Origin: Novosphingobium organovorum
GTDB lineage: Bacteria > Pseudomonadota > Alphaproteobacteria > Sphingomonadales > Sphingomonadaceae
Direction: 5' to 3'
NCBI RefSeq assembly: GCF_022832435.1
Contig: NZ_JALHLF010000001.1
Coordinates: 2,932-38,978, forward strand
DNA: 36,047 nucleotides
Shown here: piece after piece, positions 1 through 7,639 of the stretch
Layout of the letters: each line of letters starts with the position of its first letter
Numbering within the stretch: position 1 is the first letter of the stretch
Program-made: the position numbers and the translations under genes
Notes under the pieces: model-generated
The model's database searches: none
What the model saw: the letters and a program-made list of their open reading frames with translations, nothing else
What the model was told of the DNA's origin: nothing

Positions 1-2
1 GC

Positions 3-1055
3 TGGCTGCCGCACGAATGGATGCCGCAGGCCGCGCTCCAGCGCGCACTGCGCGACGCCGCGCGCGACCCGGCCGCGCTGACCGGCTACGGCACGACGGC
101 TGGTGACCCGGCGCTGCGCCGCCAGATCGCGCTGCGCTTCGCCGCCGAAGGGCTCGAATGCGATCCCGAGCGTATCCTGCTCACCCAGTCGGGCACCCAG
201 GCGATCGACCTGATCTGCCGCCTGCTGCTGAGCGCGGGCGACACGGTGCTGCTCGACGATCCGTGCTACTTCAACTACCAGGCCCTGATCGCGACGCACA
301 AGGTGCGTGCGGTGAGCGTGCCCTTCACCCCGACCGGCCCCGATCTGCACGCCTTCGAAGCGATCGTCGCCGCCGAGCGGCCGCGGCTCTACATCACCAA
401 TTCCAGCCTCCACAACCCGACCGGGCACAGCCTCAGCCTCGTCACCGCGCACCGCCTTCCCGCGATCGCCGCCACGCACGGCATGGTCGTGGTCGAGGAC
501 GACATTTTCGCCGATTTCGTCCCCGGCGCGCCGACGATGGCCGCGCTCGACGGGCTCTGCGGGGTGATCCGCATCGGCAGTTTCTCCAAGACGCTGTCGG
601 CCTCGCTGCGCTGCGGCTACATCGCGGCGCGCGCCGAATGGATCGACGCGCTGAGCGACCTGCAGCTCGCCACCGGGTTCGGCGGCCCCACGCCGCTTTC
701 GACCAGCGTCATCAGCCATGTCCTCGCCAGTGGCGGCTACCGACGACACATGGATGCACTACGCACGCGGCTGGTCCGGGCCCGCCGCGCAATCGGCGGG
801 GAGCTTGACCGGATCGGCATCCGCCCGCTCGGCGAACCGGCGGGTGGCTTTGCGTTGTGGTGCCGCCTGCCGGGCACGGTGGACAGCGCCGAGCTGGCCC
901 GCCGCTGTCTTGAGCACGATGTCCTGCTCGCCCCCGGCAATGTCTTCAGCCCCAGCCTCAGCGCCGCGCACCACATCCGCTTCAACGTCGCGCAGACCAG
1001 CGAACGCGCGCTCGCGGTGGTCGCGCGCGAGTTGGACGCGCTGGCGCGAGGCTAA
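3..1055 (+). CDS. PLP-dependent aminotransferase domain, 5'-truncated (probably MocR/PdxR-type regulator)
   Basis: Class I/II aminotransferase fold. Counting from the ATG at 21, it shows the cofactor-pocket stretch LLTQSGTQAIDL (residues 53-64), NPTG (132-135), the acidic motif VEDDIF (158-163) and the PLP Schiff-base lysine in GSFSKTLSASLRCGY (Lys190). The frame is open upstream to the window edge and reads LPHEW before that ATG, so the gene very likely begins outside the window. The style of the domain (LLTQSGTQAIDL, VEDDIFADF) is that of MocR regulators, which have an N-terminal GntR winged helix fused to an aminotransferase domain. No HTH is visible here, so a free-standing aminotransferase is the alternative. 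Its stop lies 1 base from the stop of the convergent peroxidase gene. The target or substrate cannot be told. Confidence 0.8.
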   Translation, partial: WLPHEWMPQAALQRALRDAARDPAALTGYGTTAGDPALRRQIALRFAAEGLECDPERILLTQSGTQAIDLICRLLLSAGDTVLLDDPCYFNYQALIATHKVRAVSVPFTPTGPDLHAFEAIVAAERPRLYITNSSLHNPTGHSLSLVTAHRLPAIAATHGMVVVEDDIFADFVPGAPTMAALDGLCGVIRIGSFSKTLSASLRCGYIAARAEWIDALSDLQLATGFGGPTPLSTSVISHVLASGGYRRHMDALRTRLVRARRAIGGELDRIGIRPLGEPAGGFALWCRLPGTVDSAELARRCLEHDVLLAPGNVFSPSLSAAHHIRFNVAQTSERALAVVARELDALARG

Positions 1056-1056
1056 G

Positions 1057-2034
1057 TCACAGCGGCTTGCCGCATGCCTCCATCGGCAGCGCGAAAGCCG
1101 GGTTGGTAAGAAAAGCATGGTCGGTCAGACTGCCGAGAAAGGCACTCAATTGGCCAAGGCTCACCGCGTCCGCGTCGGCAAAGGCGGCATGGGCCCGGAT
1201 TGCCGAGGCGAGGTCTGGTGCCGAGCCGTCGTGGAGGTAGGGCGCGGTGACCGCCACGTTGCGCAGCGAAGGCGTACGAAAGCGGGCGCGATCCTCGGCC
1301 CGTCCGGTCACCTCCATCAACCCGGCGTCGGCCCCGTCCTGTGCCGTGATGCGGTGGTAGTCCTGATCGGTCAGGTCCACGCCGGAATGGCACGAGGCGC
1401 AGTCACGCGCAAAACGCGCCGCCCCGGCGCGGGCCAGCGGTGCGAGCGCGCCCGACTCGCCGCTACGCCAGCGGTCCCACGGCGCCGAGCGTGAGACGAG
1501 CGTGCGTTCGAACGCGGCGATCGCGCGCGCGGCATGGGCGTAGTCGGGCCGCGCCGCCTCATCCGGGAAAGCCTCGCGGAACATTGTGACATAGCACGGT
1601 TGCGCACCAAGCCGTTCGGCAAGCGCATCGGTGTGTCCGTCCATCGCCATCTCGACCGGATGATGCCCGAGCATCGGCACGTCGACCTGGCCTTCGAGCG
1701 AGGTCTGGCGTGGATCGGCCCAGGTCAGCCGTGCGAAATCGCCGACATTGGCAAGACCCGGCACGTTGCGCCGCCCCGGATCGTCGCGCGCGCCGGGGTG
1801 GGTCGCGTTGCCATCGCCAAAGCCGCGACGCTGTTCGTGGCAGGTCGCACAGGCCATCGTCCCGTTGATCGAGAGGTCCGCATCGTAGAACAACCGCCGC
1901 CCGAGCGCGACGCGCGCAGCCTGCACTCCGGGCGAAACGCCCTCCTCGGAGCGCAGCGGCCCGGCCAGCCCCAAGGCCACGGCAAGAGCGCCAAGGCTTG
2001 CCAGCAAGGCCTGTCGACATGGGCTCTTGATCAT
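1057..2034 (-). CDS. Di-heme cytochrome c peroxidase, MauG/MbnH-like
   Basis: 325-residue exported protein: an N-terminal hydrophobic signal (residues 8-25) is followed by two c-type heme sites, CATCH (62-66) and CASCHSG (212-218), the hallmark of bacterial di-heme peroxidases and MauG relatives. Several stretches resemble, from memory, the MbnH subgroup (MXAN_0977-type di-heme enzymes): LGRRLFYD, SINGTMACATCHEQ, LTWADP, SLEGQVDVPMLG and HHPVEMAM. MbnH oxidises a tryptophan of its partner MbnP to kynurenine for copper binding. A classical peroxidase reducing hydrogen peroxide is the alternative. It acts in the periplasm. The start overlaps the stop of the upstream small secreted protein by 4 bases (ATGA), so the two are translationally coupled. 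That protein is the obvious partner or substrate candidate. Confidence 0.88.
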   Translation of the reverse strand: MIKSPCRQALLASLGALAVALGLAGPLRSEEGVSPGVQAARVALGRRLFYDADLSINGTMACATCHEQRRGFGDGNATHPGARDDPGRRNVPGLANVGDFARLTWADPRQTSLEGQVDVPMLGHHPVEMAMDGHTDALAERLGAQPCYVTMFREAFPDEAARPDYAHAARAIAAFERTLVSRSAPWDRWRSGESGALAPLARAGAARFARDCASCHSGVDLTDQDYHRITAQDGADAGLMEVTGRAEDRARFRTPSLRNVAVTAPYLHDGSAPDLASAIRAHAAFADADAVSLGQLSAFLGSLTDHAFLTNPAFALPMEACGKPL

Positions 2035-2609
2035 GGTTTTCGGGTAACGAGCAGCCCGGTCGAGGTCTCTGCGTTCGCGGAAACCTGCAGCAGATAGTCA
2101 CCCGGCACGAGTGTGAAATCGACGATCTTGCGGATACCCGAGCAATCGGGGCCATGACCATGCGCGGTCGAAACCAGCCCCTTGCCGTCCTTCACCACGT
2201 CGATCCACGCGGCCGAGCCGAGCGCGACGCGGTACGTTCCGGCGGCGGCCACATGAAAGCGGAAGAGCCCGCCGTGGCTGACCGTGCCGCCCGGTTTTTC
2301 CGGGCGCAGTGCATAGTGCACCTGCGGTGTCGGTAAAAGCCCGGCCTCGACCGCCCGGCCCGGTTGCAGTTGTGCGGCGCCGACCCCGGCCAGTGAAGCG
2401 GCCGCGGAAAGACCACCGCGTCCAGTCCATGAAGCGAACTCGGGCGCAAGCGCCGGGCTTGACGATGCGCACTCGCTGGCGGGGGCCTCCTTCTGCGCCG
2501 AAGCCGGAACCGCTGCCAGGACCAGCAGGCCAAGACCCGCCAGACATCCACCGCGCAGGGCCGCGTTCGCCATAATCGTCACCATCATCATCGCTGCAAA
2601 GGCCCCCAT
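2031..2609 (-). CDS. Small secreted protein of unknown family, partner of the di-heme peroxidase
   Basis: 192 residues with a hydrophobic export signal ending near AVPASA (residues 33-38). The mature part is beta-rich in appearance (FRFHVAAAGTYRVAL, IVDFTLVPGDYLLQV) and holds two Trp (W61, W135), two Cys (C47, C156) and a His/Cys-rich stretch STAHGHGPDCSG (148-158) that could bind metal. I recall relatives in sphingomonads next to TonB receptors, sometimes labelled homogentisate 1,2-dioxygenase. The sequence gives no support for that name. It is 4-base coupled to the peroxidase downstream and divergent from the TonB receptor. The start is uncertain: a run of ATGs (codons 7-9, 13) could serve, and no strong ribosome site favours one. 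Function unknown; an extracytoplasmic metal-handling role is inference from neighbours. Confidence 0.7.
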   Translation of the reverse strand: MGAFAAMMMVTIMANAALRGGCLAGLGLLVLAAVPASAQKEAPASECASSSPALAPEFASWTGRGGLSAAASLAGVGAAQLQPGRAVEAGLLPTPQVHYALRPEKPGGTVSHGGLFRFHVAAAGTYRVALGSAAWIDVVKDGKGLVSTAHGHGPDCSGIRKIVDFTLVPGDYLLQVSANAETSTGLLVTRKP

Positions 2610-2620
2610 TCGATTTCGCG

Positions 2621-2668
2621 CTTTACTATATCATTACGAATATAATATCCATTCAAATATAGATTCGC
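2621..2668. promoter_or_regulatory. AT-rich divergent promoter region with imperfect dyad
   Basis: About 48 bases of very low GC in an otherwise GC-rich window, between the secreted-protein gene (minus) and the TonB receptor (plus). Contains TATAAT at 2641-2646 and an imperfect 21-base dyad at 2628-2648 with arms ATATCAT and ATATAAT. Position and composition fit a shared operator for a metal-responsive repressor such as Fur, but the match to the Fur consensus is weak, so the regulator is not assigned. Confidence 0.45.
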
Positions 2669-2731
2669 GTCGCAACGCGCAGGCTTGCCATGCGCAGGCC
2701 GAAAATCTGTTTCAGGGGGTAATTCCGAACC

Positions 2732-4786
2732 ATGCGCCACTCGACCGCTCTCGCGGCCTCGCTCTTATGCACGCTCGCGCTTCCCACCGCGGCGCAAGCC
2801 GACGAGACGCAAGACACCGCATCACAAGCCAGCGATGCCTTCACGCTGGGACAGATCACCGTCACCGCCCATCCCGGCGCCGATCCGGGGATTGACCTCA
2901 ACACGCTCGACGCCAGGGCGATGCAGACCTTCCAGCGCGCCACGCTCGACGATGCGGTCAACCTGATGCCCGGTGTGTCCGCCTCGAACAGCGGGGGTGC
3001 GCGCAACGAACAGCTGATCTACGTACGCGGCTTCGACCGCTATCAGGTGCCGCTCTCGATCGACGGCATCCGCGTCTACCTGCCCGCTGACGGGCGGCTC
3101 GACTATGGACGCTTCCTGACGGCCGACATCGCGCAGGTACAGGTTGCCAAAGGCTATGTCTCCGTGCTCGACGGGCCGGGCGCGATGGGGGGCGCGATCA
3201 ATCTCGTCACCTCCAAGCCGACCAAGGCGATCGAGGCCAAGGTCGGCGGCACGCTCAACCTGGGGCGCAAGGCCGAGTATGCGGGCTACAACGCCTATGC
3301 CCTGCTCGGCACCAAGCACGAGCTGTGGTACGCGCAGGCAAGCTATACGCGCAATTTCCAGGACCACTGGGACTTGCCCGCAAGCTACACTCCCACTGCG
3401 GATTCGGCCGAGAACGGCGGCCATCGCGACCTTTCGCGCTCCAGCGACTGGCGGGTCAACGCCAAGATCGGCCTGACCCCCAACGCCACCGACGAATACT
3501 CGCTGAGCTACACACGCCAGGAAGGCGAAAAGAACGCACCGCTCCACGTCAACGATGCCGCCTCCAGCCAGAAGAGCTGGAAATGGCCCTACTGGAACAT
3601 CGATAGCCTCTACTTCCTGTCGAAGACCGCGCTGGGCGACAGCGCCACGCTCAAGACCCGGCTCTACCGCAACAGTTTCGACAACCTGCTCAGCGCCTAT
3701 GACGATGCGACGCAGACGACGCGGGTCAAGGGCAAGTCGTTCGACAGCTGGTACGCCGACACCGCCTGGGGCGGCTCGGCCCAACTCGACCTCGCGCTGG
3801 CGCCGGTCGACACCCTCAGCATCGCGGCGCACTACCGGCGCGACAAGCACGTCGAATGGCAAAAGAGCTTCTCGACCGGGATTACCGAACCGCACCAGAC
3901 CAGCATCGAGGAAACCTACAGTGTCGCCGCTGAAAACCGCCTCCAGCTCGCCCCCACGCTGCGGCTGACCACGGGCATCAGTTTCGACTGGCGCAATCTG
4001 GTCCAGGCCCAGGATTACAGCGACAGCGCGTTCATCAACTACGATCTGCACAACGGCAGCGCGATCAACGGCCAGGGCCAGCTCAGCTGGAGCCCCGATG
4101 CGGCAACCAGCGTGCACGCCAGCGTCTCGGCGCGCACGCGCTTTCCCACGCTGTCCGAACGCTTCAGCACCAAGTTCGGCGGCGCGGTCTCGAACCCCGC
4201 ACTCAAGGCCGAGCGCGCGACCAACTACGAGATCGGCGCCTCGCATCACTTTGGCCCGGTCAACGCGGCCGGCGCGGTGTTCTATTCGCACATCAGCAAC
4301 GTGATCGTGGCCTTCCCGGTCACGTACGAAGGCGAATCCGCGACGCAGAGCCGCAATCTGGGCCACGGCAACTACTACGGCGCCGAACTGGCGCTGACCG
4401 CGCAGGTCCTGCCCACGCTATCGCTGGGCGGCAACTACACCTGGACCCACCGCGATCTCGACGATCCGACCGACAGCGCCTTCGAGCCCACCGGCGTTCC
4501 CACGCACAAGGCCTTCGCCTGGGCCGACTGGACCCCATTGCCCGCCCTGCACCTGTTGCCCAACGCCGACATTGCCTCGAACCGCTGGACGGTGAACACG
4601 GCAGGCACGGCCTATTACCGCACGGGCAGCTATGTGCTGGCCAACCTCACCGCCCGCTACGACCTGCGCGAAGGCATGTCGGTGAGCCTTGGCGCGCGCA
4701 ACCTGTTCGATGACTACTACGTCCTGACCGACGGCTTCCCCGAGCGCGGTCGCAGTTTCTTCGCCAGCTTCCAGGTCAGCTACTAA
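2732..4786 (+). CDS. TonB-dependent outer-membrane receptor
   Basis: 684 residues: signal peptide (about 1-23), then a short TonB-box-like segment (LGQITVTA, about 38-45). A plug domain follows with VNLMPGVSAS, YVRGFDRYQVPLSIDGIRVY and GPGAMGGAINLVTSKPT, then a 22-strand-type beta barrel. The last residue is aromatic (SFFASFQVSY), as needed for barrel assembly. It imports a ligand across the outer membrane using TonB energy. The ligand is not identifiable from sequence. The divergent MbnH-like peroxidase and secreted protein suggest a metal or metal complex, possibly copper or iron; this is inference. The gene is preceded by an AT-rich promoter region and followed by a long perfect hairpin. 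The length is typical of siderophore- or metal-type receptors, without the N-terminal signalling extension of FecA-type transducers. Confidence 0.9.
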   Translation: MRHSTALAASLLCTLALPTAAQADETQDTASQASDAFTLGQITVTAHPGADPGIDLNTLDARAMQTFQRATLDDAVNLMPGVSASNSGGARNEQLIYVRGFDRYQVPLSIDGIRVYLPADGRLDYGRFLTADIAQVQVAKGYVSVLDGPGAMGGAINLVTSKPTKAIEAKVGGTLNLGRKAEYAGYNAYALLGTKHELWYAQASYTRNFQDHWDLPASYTPTADSAENGGHRDLSRSSDWRVNAKIGLTPNATDEYSLSYTRQEGEKNAPLHVNDAASSQKSWKWPYWNIDSLYFLSKTALGDSATLKTRLYRNSFDNLLSAYDDATQTTRVKGKSFDSWYADTAWGGSAQLDLALAPVDTLSIAAHYRRDKHVEWQKSFSTGITEPHQTSIEETYSVAAENRLQLAPTLRLTTGISFDWRNLVQAQDYSDSAFINYDLHNGSAINGQGQLSWSPDAATSVHASVSARTRFPTLSERFSTKFGGAVSNPALKAERATNYEIGASHHFGPVNAAGAVFYSHISNVIVAFPVTYEGESATQSRNLGHGNYYGAELALTAQVLPTLSLGGNYTWTHRDLDDPTDSAFEPTGVPTHKAFAWADWTPLPALHLLPNADIASNRWTVNTAGTAYYRTGSYVLANLTARYDLREGMSVSLGARNLFDDYYVLTDGFPERGRSFFASFQVSY

Positions 4787-4818
4787 CCCCCCCAACCCGG
4801 CCTGGAGGAGGCGAACGA

Positions 4819-4879
4819 CCGCCGTCCGGCGCTTGAAAGGCACGCTGTGGAGGTCGTGCCCGAAAGCGCCGGACGGCGG
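4819..4879. terminator. Long perfect stem-loop after the TonB receptor
   Basis: A 16-base perfect inverted repeat (4819-4834 with 4864-4879) encloses a second 6-base stem (ggcacg 4839-4844 with cgtgcc 4855-4860). It lies 33 bases after the receptor stop and is followed by CTTTG rather than a clean T run. It most likely ends receptor transcription. It could equally shield the tRNA gene arriving from the other strand. Confidence 0.65.
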
Positions 4880-5005
4880 CTTTGCATGCGCGCCCTACGA
4901 CGCGCGCCACGCATCGCCAAACCAATCATGAACGGAAGATGATGCCCCCGTCCGAACACGGTTCGGACGCGCATCTCGTAGCTGGTGGAGCATTTTCGAA
5001 GGAGA

Positions 5006-5082
5006 TGGTGCGCCCGGCGAGATTCGAACTCACGGCCCCCAGATTAGGAATCTGGTGCTCTATCCGGCTGAGCTACGGGCGC
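5006..5082 (-). tRNA. tRNA-Arg (anticodon CCT)
   Basis: 77-base cloverleaf on the minus strand with the 3' CCA encoded (5006-5008). The 7-bp acceptor stem is GCGCCCG/CGGGCGC. The anticodon stem CCAGA/TCTGG holds the loop TTCCTAA, giving anticodon CCT, which reads AGG arginine codons. The T arm carries GTTCGAAT and the D arm AGCTCAGCCGGATAGAGC. Discriminator base A. Confidence 0.97.
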
Positions 5083-5174
5083 ACTCGGGCTCGTCCTAGC
5101 GGGGGGGAGGGCGCTTGGCAATCGGCTCCGCGCGCTTGTTCACCCATCCCGGTGAAAGTCGTCCCCCGACAGGT

Positions 5175-5693
5175 TCAATGGGTATCTTCGGGCGGCGCGA
5201 TCGGGAACGGCAGCGGGACGAGGGCAATGCCTTCGTCGATCAGTTCGCGGGCGTCCTCCAGGCTCGTTTCACCGTGGATCGCCTCGGCCTCGCGTTCGCC
5301 GTAGTACATCGCGCGCGCGTCCTCGGCAAAGTTCGTGCCGACATAGCGCGAGGCCTTGAGCGCTTCGCCCTGCATGCGCGCAAGCTTGTCGATCAGTTCG
5401 AGCGCCTGAGGTGGCAGTTCGCGACTGGCCACCGGGGCAACGGGCCCTCCATCCGCTCCGGCCTGGACCGGGCGCGGCAAAGCGCTGGACGATCGCGGTG
5501 CCCGCGCTTCGGGCAACTGGTTGCCCTTTCGCGCCAGGCGCGGGGCCTGAATGGCCTTGCCCACATCGCACGCCCCGCAGAACGGGCACACGACCAGCGA
5601 CCGCTCCTGCTGGCGCGCGAAATCGTCGGAGGACTTGAACCACCCCTCGAAACGATGCCCGCCCGCGCGGCACTCCAGATCGTAGACTATCAT
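5175..5693 (-). CDS. DUF1178 family protein
   Basis: 172 residues starting MIVYDLECRAGGHRFEGWF, with a CPFCG zinc-ribbon-like pair near residues 36-40 and Cys8 and Cys43 close by. This N-terminal pattern is typical of the alphaproteobacterial DUF1178 family, which has no established function. The C-terminal half is helical and charged (YVGTNFAEDARAMYYGERE). It is the last gene of the minus-strand group grxC / amidase / DUF1178, starting 7 bases after the amidase stop. That order is common in alphaproteobacteria. The ribosome site is weak, so translation may depend on coupling. Confidence 0.85.
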   Translation of the reverse strand: MIVYDLECRAGGHRFEGWFKSSDDFARQQERSLVVCPFCGACDVGKAIQAPRLARKGNQLPEARAPRSSSALPRPVQAGADGGPVAPVASRELPPQALELIDKLARMQGEALKASRYVGTNFAEDARAMYYGEREAEAIHGETSLEDARELIDEGIALVPLPFPIAPPEDTH

Positions 5694-5700
5694 GACGTGC

Positions 5701-6600
5701 CTATTTGGCGATCACGCGCGTCCTGGCAAGGGTGCGCCGGTTGGACAGACTTGGGACCTGCGCCCGGACCTGGGCGAGCCGTGCGTGATCGATGGTCACA
5801 AAGCCGAGCCGCGACTTTGCCGCCCCCGCATGCTCCGCTGGCGCATCCGCCGCTGGCCACTCCGCGCCGCCCATGTCGAGCAGCACTTCGCCCCAAGGGT
5901 CGATGGCGAGCGAATGGCCATACGTCTCACGCCCGTCTTCGTGCAGACCCACTTGCGCCGCGCTGAGCACGAAAGCGCTCGCCTCAACCGCGCGGGCGCG
6001 CTGGAGCAAGTGCCAGTGAGCCCGCCCGGTCGGCACGGTAAAGGCCGCGGGTATGGCGATCACGTCGCACTTTTCACGCCCCAGCGCCTCGAACAGGGCC
6101 GGGAAGCGGATGTCGTAGCAGATCGCCAGCCCCAGTCGGCCCAGCGGGGTGTCGACCACGGTCGGTGTATCGCCGGGCGCATAGGCGTTCGATTCGCGCC
6201 AGCTCTCGCCGCTCGCCAGATCCACATCGAACATATGGATCTTGTCGTAGCGCGCGCGGATCGCGCCGCTGTCGTCGATCACGAAGGCGCGGTTCGCGCA
6301 GCGCCCGTCCCCGGCTTCGGGACGCACCGCGAGCGAGCCGAGATGAACCCAGATCCCTTCGCGCGCGGCCGCCTCACGCACTGCGGCAAGCACCGGGTCG
6401 CGGGCCTCGTCGACGATCCGGGGGCCGCCGCGCGCGCGATCGCGGTCGATGATCCCGCTCATTTCGGGCGTGAACAGCATCGCCGCCCCGCCAGCACGCG
6501 CCTCCGCAACGGCCTGGACAAGGCGGGCCGCGCTGACCGCGGGGTCAATCCCCGTGGTCATCTGGAAAAGCGCCGCGCGGACCGTAGAAGCGCCGGTCAC
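5701..6600 (-). CDS. Carbon-nitrogen hydrolase (nitrilase superfamily, Nit-type omega-amidase)
   Basis: 299 residues with the nitrilase catalytic triad: Glu46 (FTPEMSG), Lys120 (RYDKIHMFDVD) and Cys161 (GLAICYDIRFP). The C(Y)DIRFP motif and the KIHMFDV signature are those of Nit1/Nit2-type amidases, which hydrolyse deaminated glutathione or omega-amides such as alpha-ketoglutaramate. The exact substrate is not provable here. It starts with GTG, overlapping the stop of grxC by 4 bases (GTGA), so the two are co-translated. Pairing with a glutaredoxin fits a glutathione-repair role. Cytoplasmic. Confidence 0.9.
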   Translation of the reverse strand: MTGASTVRAALFQMTTGIDPAVSAARLVQAVAEARAGGAAMLFTPEMSGIIDRDRARGGPRIVDEARDPVLAAVREAAAREGIWVHLGSLAVRPEAGDGRCANRAFVIDDSGAIRARYDKIHMFDVDLASGESWRESNAYAPGDTPTVVDTPLGRLGLAICYDIRFPALFEALGREKCDVIAIPAAFTVPTGRAHWHLLQRARAVEASAFVLSAAQVGLHEDGRETYGHSLAIDPWGEVLLDMGGAEWPAADAPAEHAGAAKSRLGFVTIDHARLAQVRAQVPSLSNRRTLARTRVIAK

Positions 6601-6860
6601 AGCCCCAGAATCGGATCTAGCTCGCCCGCCCGGTCCAGCGCGTTGACATCGTCGAACCCACCATAGGCCTTGTCGGCAACGAGGATCTGGGGAACGGTAC
6701 GGGCGCCCGGAACACGCTCATTCATCTCGGCCTTCCTGGGGCCGCCCATGGTAATGTCGTATTCCTCGTAGGCGATCCCCTTGCGGTCGAACAGCGCCTT
6801 GGCGGCGACGCAGTAGGGGCAGCCCCACTTCGTGTAGATTTCGACCTTGGGCTGGCTCAT
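6597..6860 (-). CDS. grxC: Glutaredoxin 3
   Basis: 87-residue thioredoxin-fold protein with the dithiol active site CPYC (Cys14, Cys17), the cis-proline motif TVPQI and the glutathione-binding GGFDD segment. It reduces protein disulfides and glutathione mixed disulfides using GSH in the cytoplasm. The start ATG at 6860 has a good ribosome site (CAGGAG) just upstream. A longer open frame reaching 6938 is ignored because it adds 26 residues not found in glutaredoxins. It is the first gene of a coupled three-gene group with the amidase and DUF1178. Confidence 0.95.
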   Translation of the reverse strand: MSQPKVEIYTKWGCPYCVAAKALFDRKGIAYEEYDITMGGPRKAEMNERVPGARTVPQILVADKAYGGFDDVNALDRAGELDPILGL

Positions 6861-6942
6861 GCAGTCTGGCTCCTGAAGCGATTGAAAATGGGGGAAAGGG
6901 ACCTGTGCACGCAAGCGCATCGCACGCGGTTCGCCCATCCCC

Positions 6943-6970
6943 CTTGAATTGGCCTTGCGCTATCATATCT
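6943..6970 (+). promoter_or_regulatory. Putative heat-shock (sigma-32) promoter of the hsp20 gene
   Basis: CTTGAA at 6943-6948, the alphaproteobacterial sigma-32 -35 core, is followed after about 15 bases by CATATCT (6964-6970) as -10. It lies about 100 bases upstream of the Hsp20 start and directly before the structured leader. The -10 match is only moderate. Confidence 0.5.
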
Positions 6971-6979
6971 AGGGTGACG

Positions 6980-7072
6980 TGTCATGGCCCCCTCGTGGGC
7001 ATGGCACGCTCTCGAGGCGCCGGATCAGCCGGGCCTCATCACACGAAGATTGCTCAACAGAGGATTTTTGTC
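6980..7072 (+). ncRNA. ROSE-type RNA thermometer in the hsp20 5' leader
   Basis: Three successive hairpins. The first is 6980-6989 with 6997-7006 (9 of 10 paired). The second is GAGGC 7014-7018 with GCCTC 7033-7037, plus an inner CCGG pair. The third, terminal hairpin spans 7046-7069: TGCTC (7051-7055), loop AACA, then GAGGA (7060-7064), the Shine-Dalgarno sequence. In it the UUGCU-type motif pairs with the SD through C-G, U-A, C-G and U-A with one central G-G mismatch, the signature of ROSE elements. Heat would melt it and expose the SD 8 bases before ATG 7073. Confidence 0.85.
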
Positions 7073-7543
7073 ATGAACCGTATCGATTTTTCGCCCTATC
7101 GCCGTTCCATGGTCGGTTTCGACCGTCTTTTCGACATGCTCGAGAACCAGAACCGGATCAGCGCGGGCGACAAGTATCCGCCCTTCAACATCGAACGCCG
7201 TGGCGAGGATGCCTACCGCATCACGCTGGCCGTCGCCGGGTTCAAGCCCGAGGATATCGACATCACCGCGCAGGCCAACCTGCTGGTGGTCAAGGGCCGC
7301 AAGCCGGACGAACATGGCGAAGGTGACTTCCTGCACGTGGGCATCGCCCAGCGCGGTTTCGACCGCCGCTTCGAACTGGCCGATTACGTGCGCGTCGACC
7401 GCGCCGACCTCGCCGACGGTCTGCTGGTGATCGATCTCGTGCGTGAAGTGCCCGAAGCGATGAAGCCCAAGAAGATCGCCATCGGCGGTAACACGCTCAA
7501 GGTGATCGAAGGCGACACGGGCGAGGGTTCCGCCGCAGCCTGA
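7073..7543 (+). CDS. Hsp20 / alpha-crystallin small heat-shock protein
   Basis: 156-residue holdase chaperone. The N-terminal FDRLFDMLENQ precedes the alpha-crystallin domain, about residues 38-130 (PPFNIERRGEDAYRITLAVAGF, GIAQRGFDRRFELADYV, GLLVIDLVREVPE). A C-terminal KKIAI supplies the I-x-I assembly motif. It binds unfolding proteins without ATP, in the cytoplasm. The start at 7073 is set by the SD AGGA inside the ROSE hairpin; an in-frame extension to 6905 would translate through the regulatory leader and is rejected. Expression is likely heat-induced twice, by promoter and by RNA thermometer. IbpA-like; the exact paralogue is not assigned. Confidence 0.95.
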   Translation: MNRIDFSPYRRSMVGFDRLFDMLENQNRISAGDKYPPFNIERRGEDAYRITLAVAGFKPEDIDITAQANLLVVKGRKPDEHGEGDFLHVGIAQRGFDRRFELADYVRVDRADLADGLLVIDLVREVPEAMKPKKIAIGGNTLKVIEGDTGEGSAAA

Positions 7544-7587
7544 CCGGCGCGCGGACGGCCCGACCGCTGCGCAACGATGAACGTTCG

Positions 7588-7619
7588 AAGGGCGGCCTGT
7601 TCCAGCAGGCCGCCCTTTT
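7588..7619 (+). terminator. Rho-independent terminator of hsp20
   Basis: Perfect 10-bp stem GGGCGGCCTG (7590-7599) / CAGGCCGCCC (7606-7615) with a 6-base loop and TTTT tail, 46 bases after the stop. The A tract on the other side makes it potentially bidirectional. Confidence 0.9.
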
Positions 7620-7639
7620 CATGTGCGCGCCCTGACGTT

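Noticed and set aside
2031..2609. Homogentisate 1,2-dioxygenase
   Set aside because: Far too short, carries a signal peptide, and lacks the cupin iron ligands of that enzyme.
2628..2648. Fur box
   Set aside because: The dyad is AT-rich but matches the GATAAT-type Fur consensus too poorly to name; kept only as an unassigned operator candidate.
2822..4366. 514-codon open frame antisense to the TonB receptor
   Set aside because: Shadow frame; the receptor frame carries a signal peptide, plug and barrel motifs.
6905..7072. N-terminal extension of Hsp20
   Set aside because: It would translate through the promoter and ROSE leader; the SD and family length support ATG 7073.
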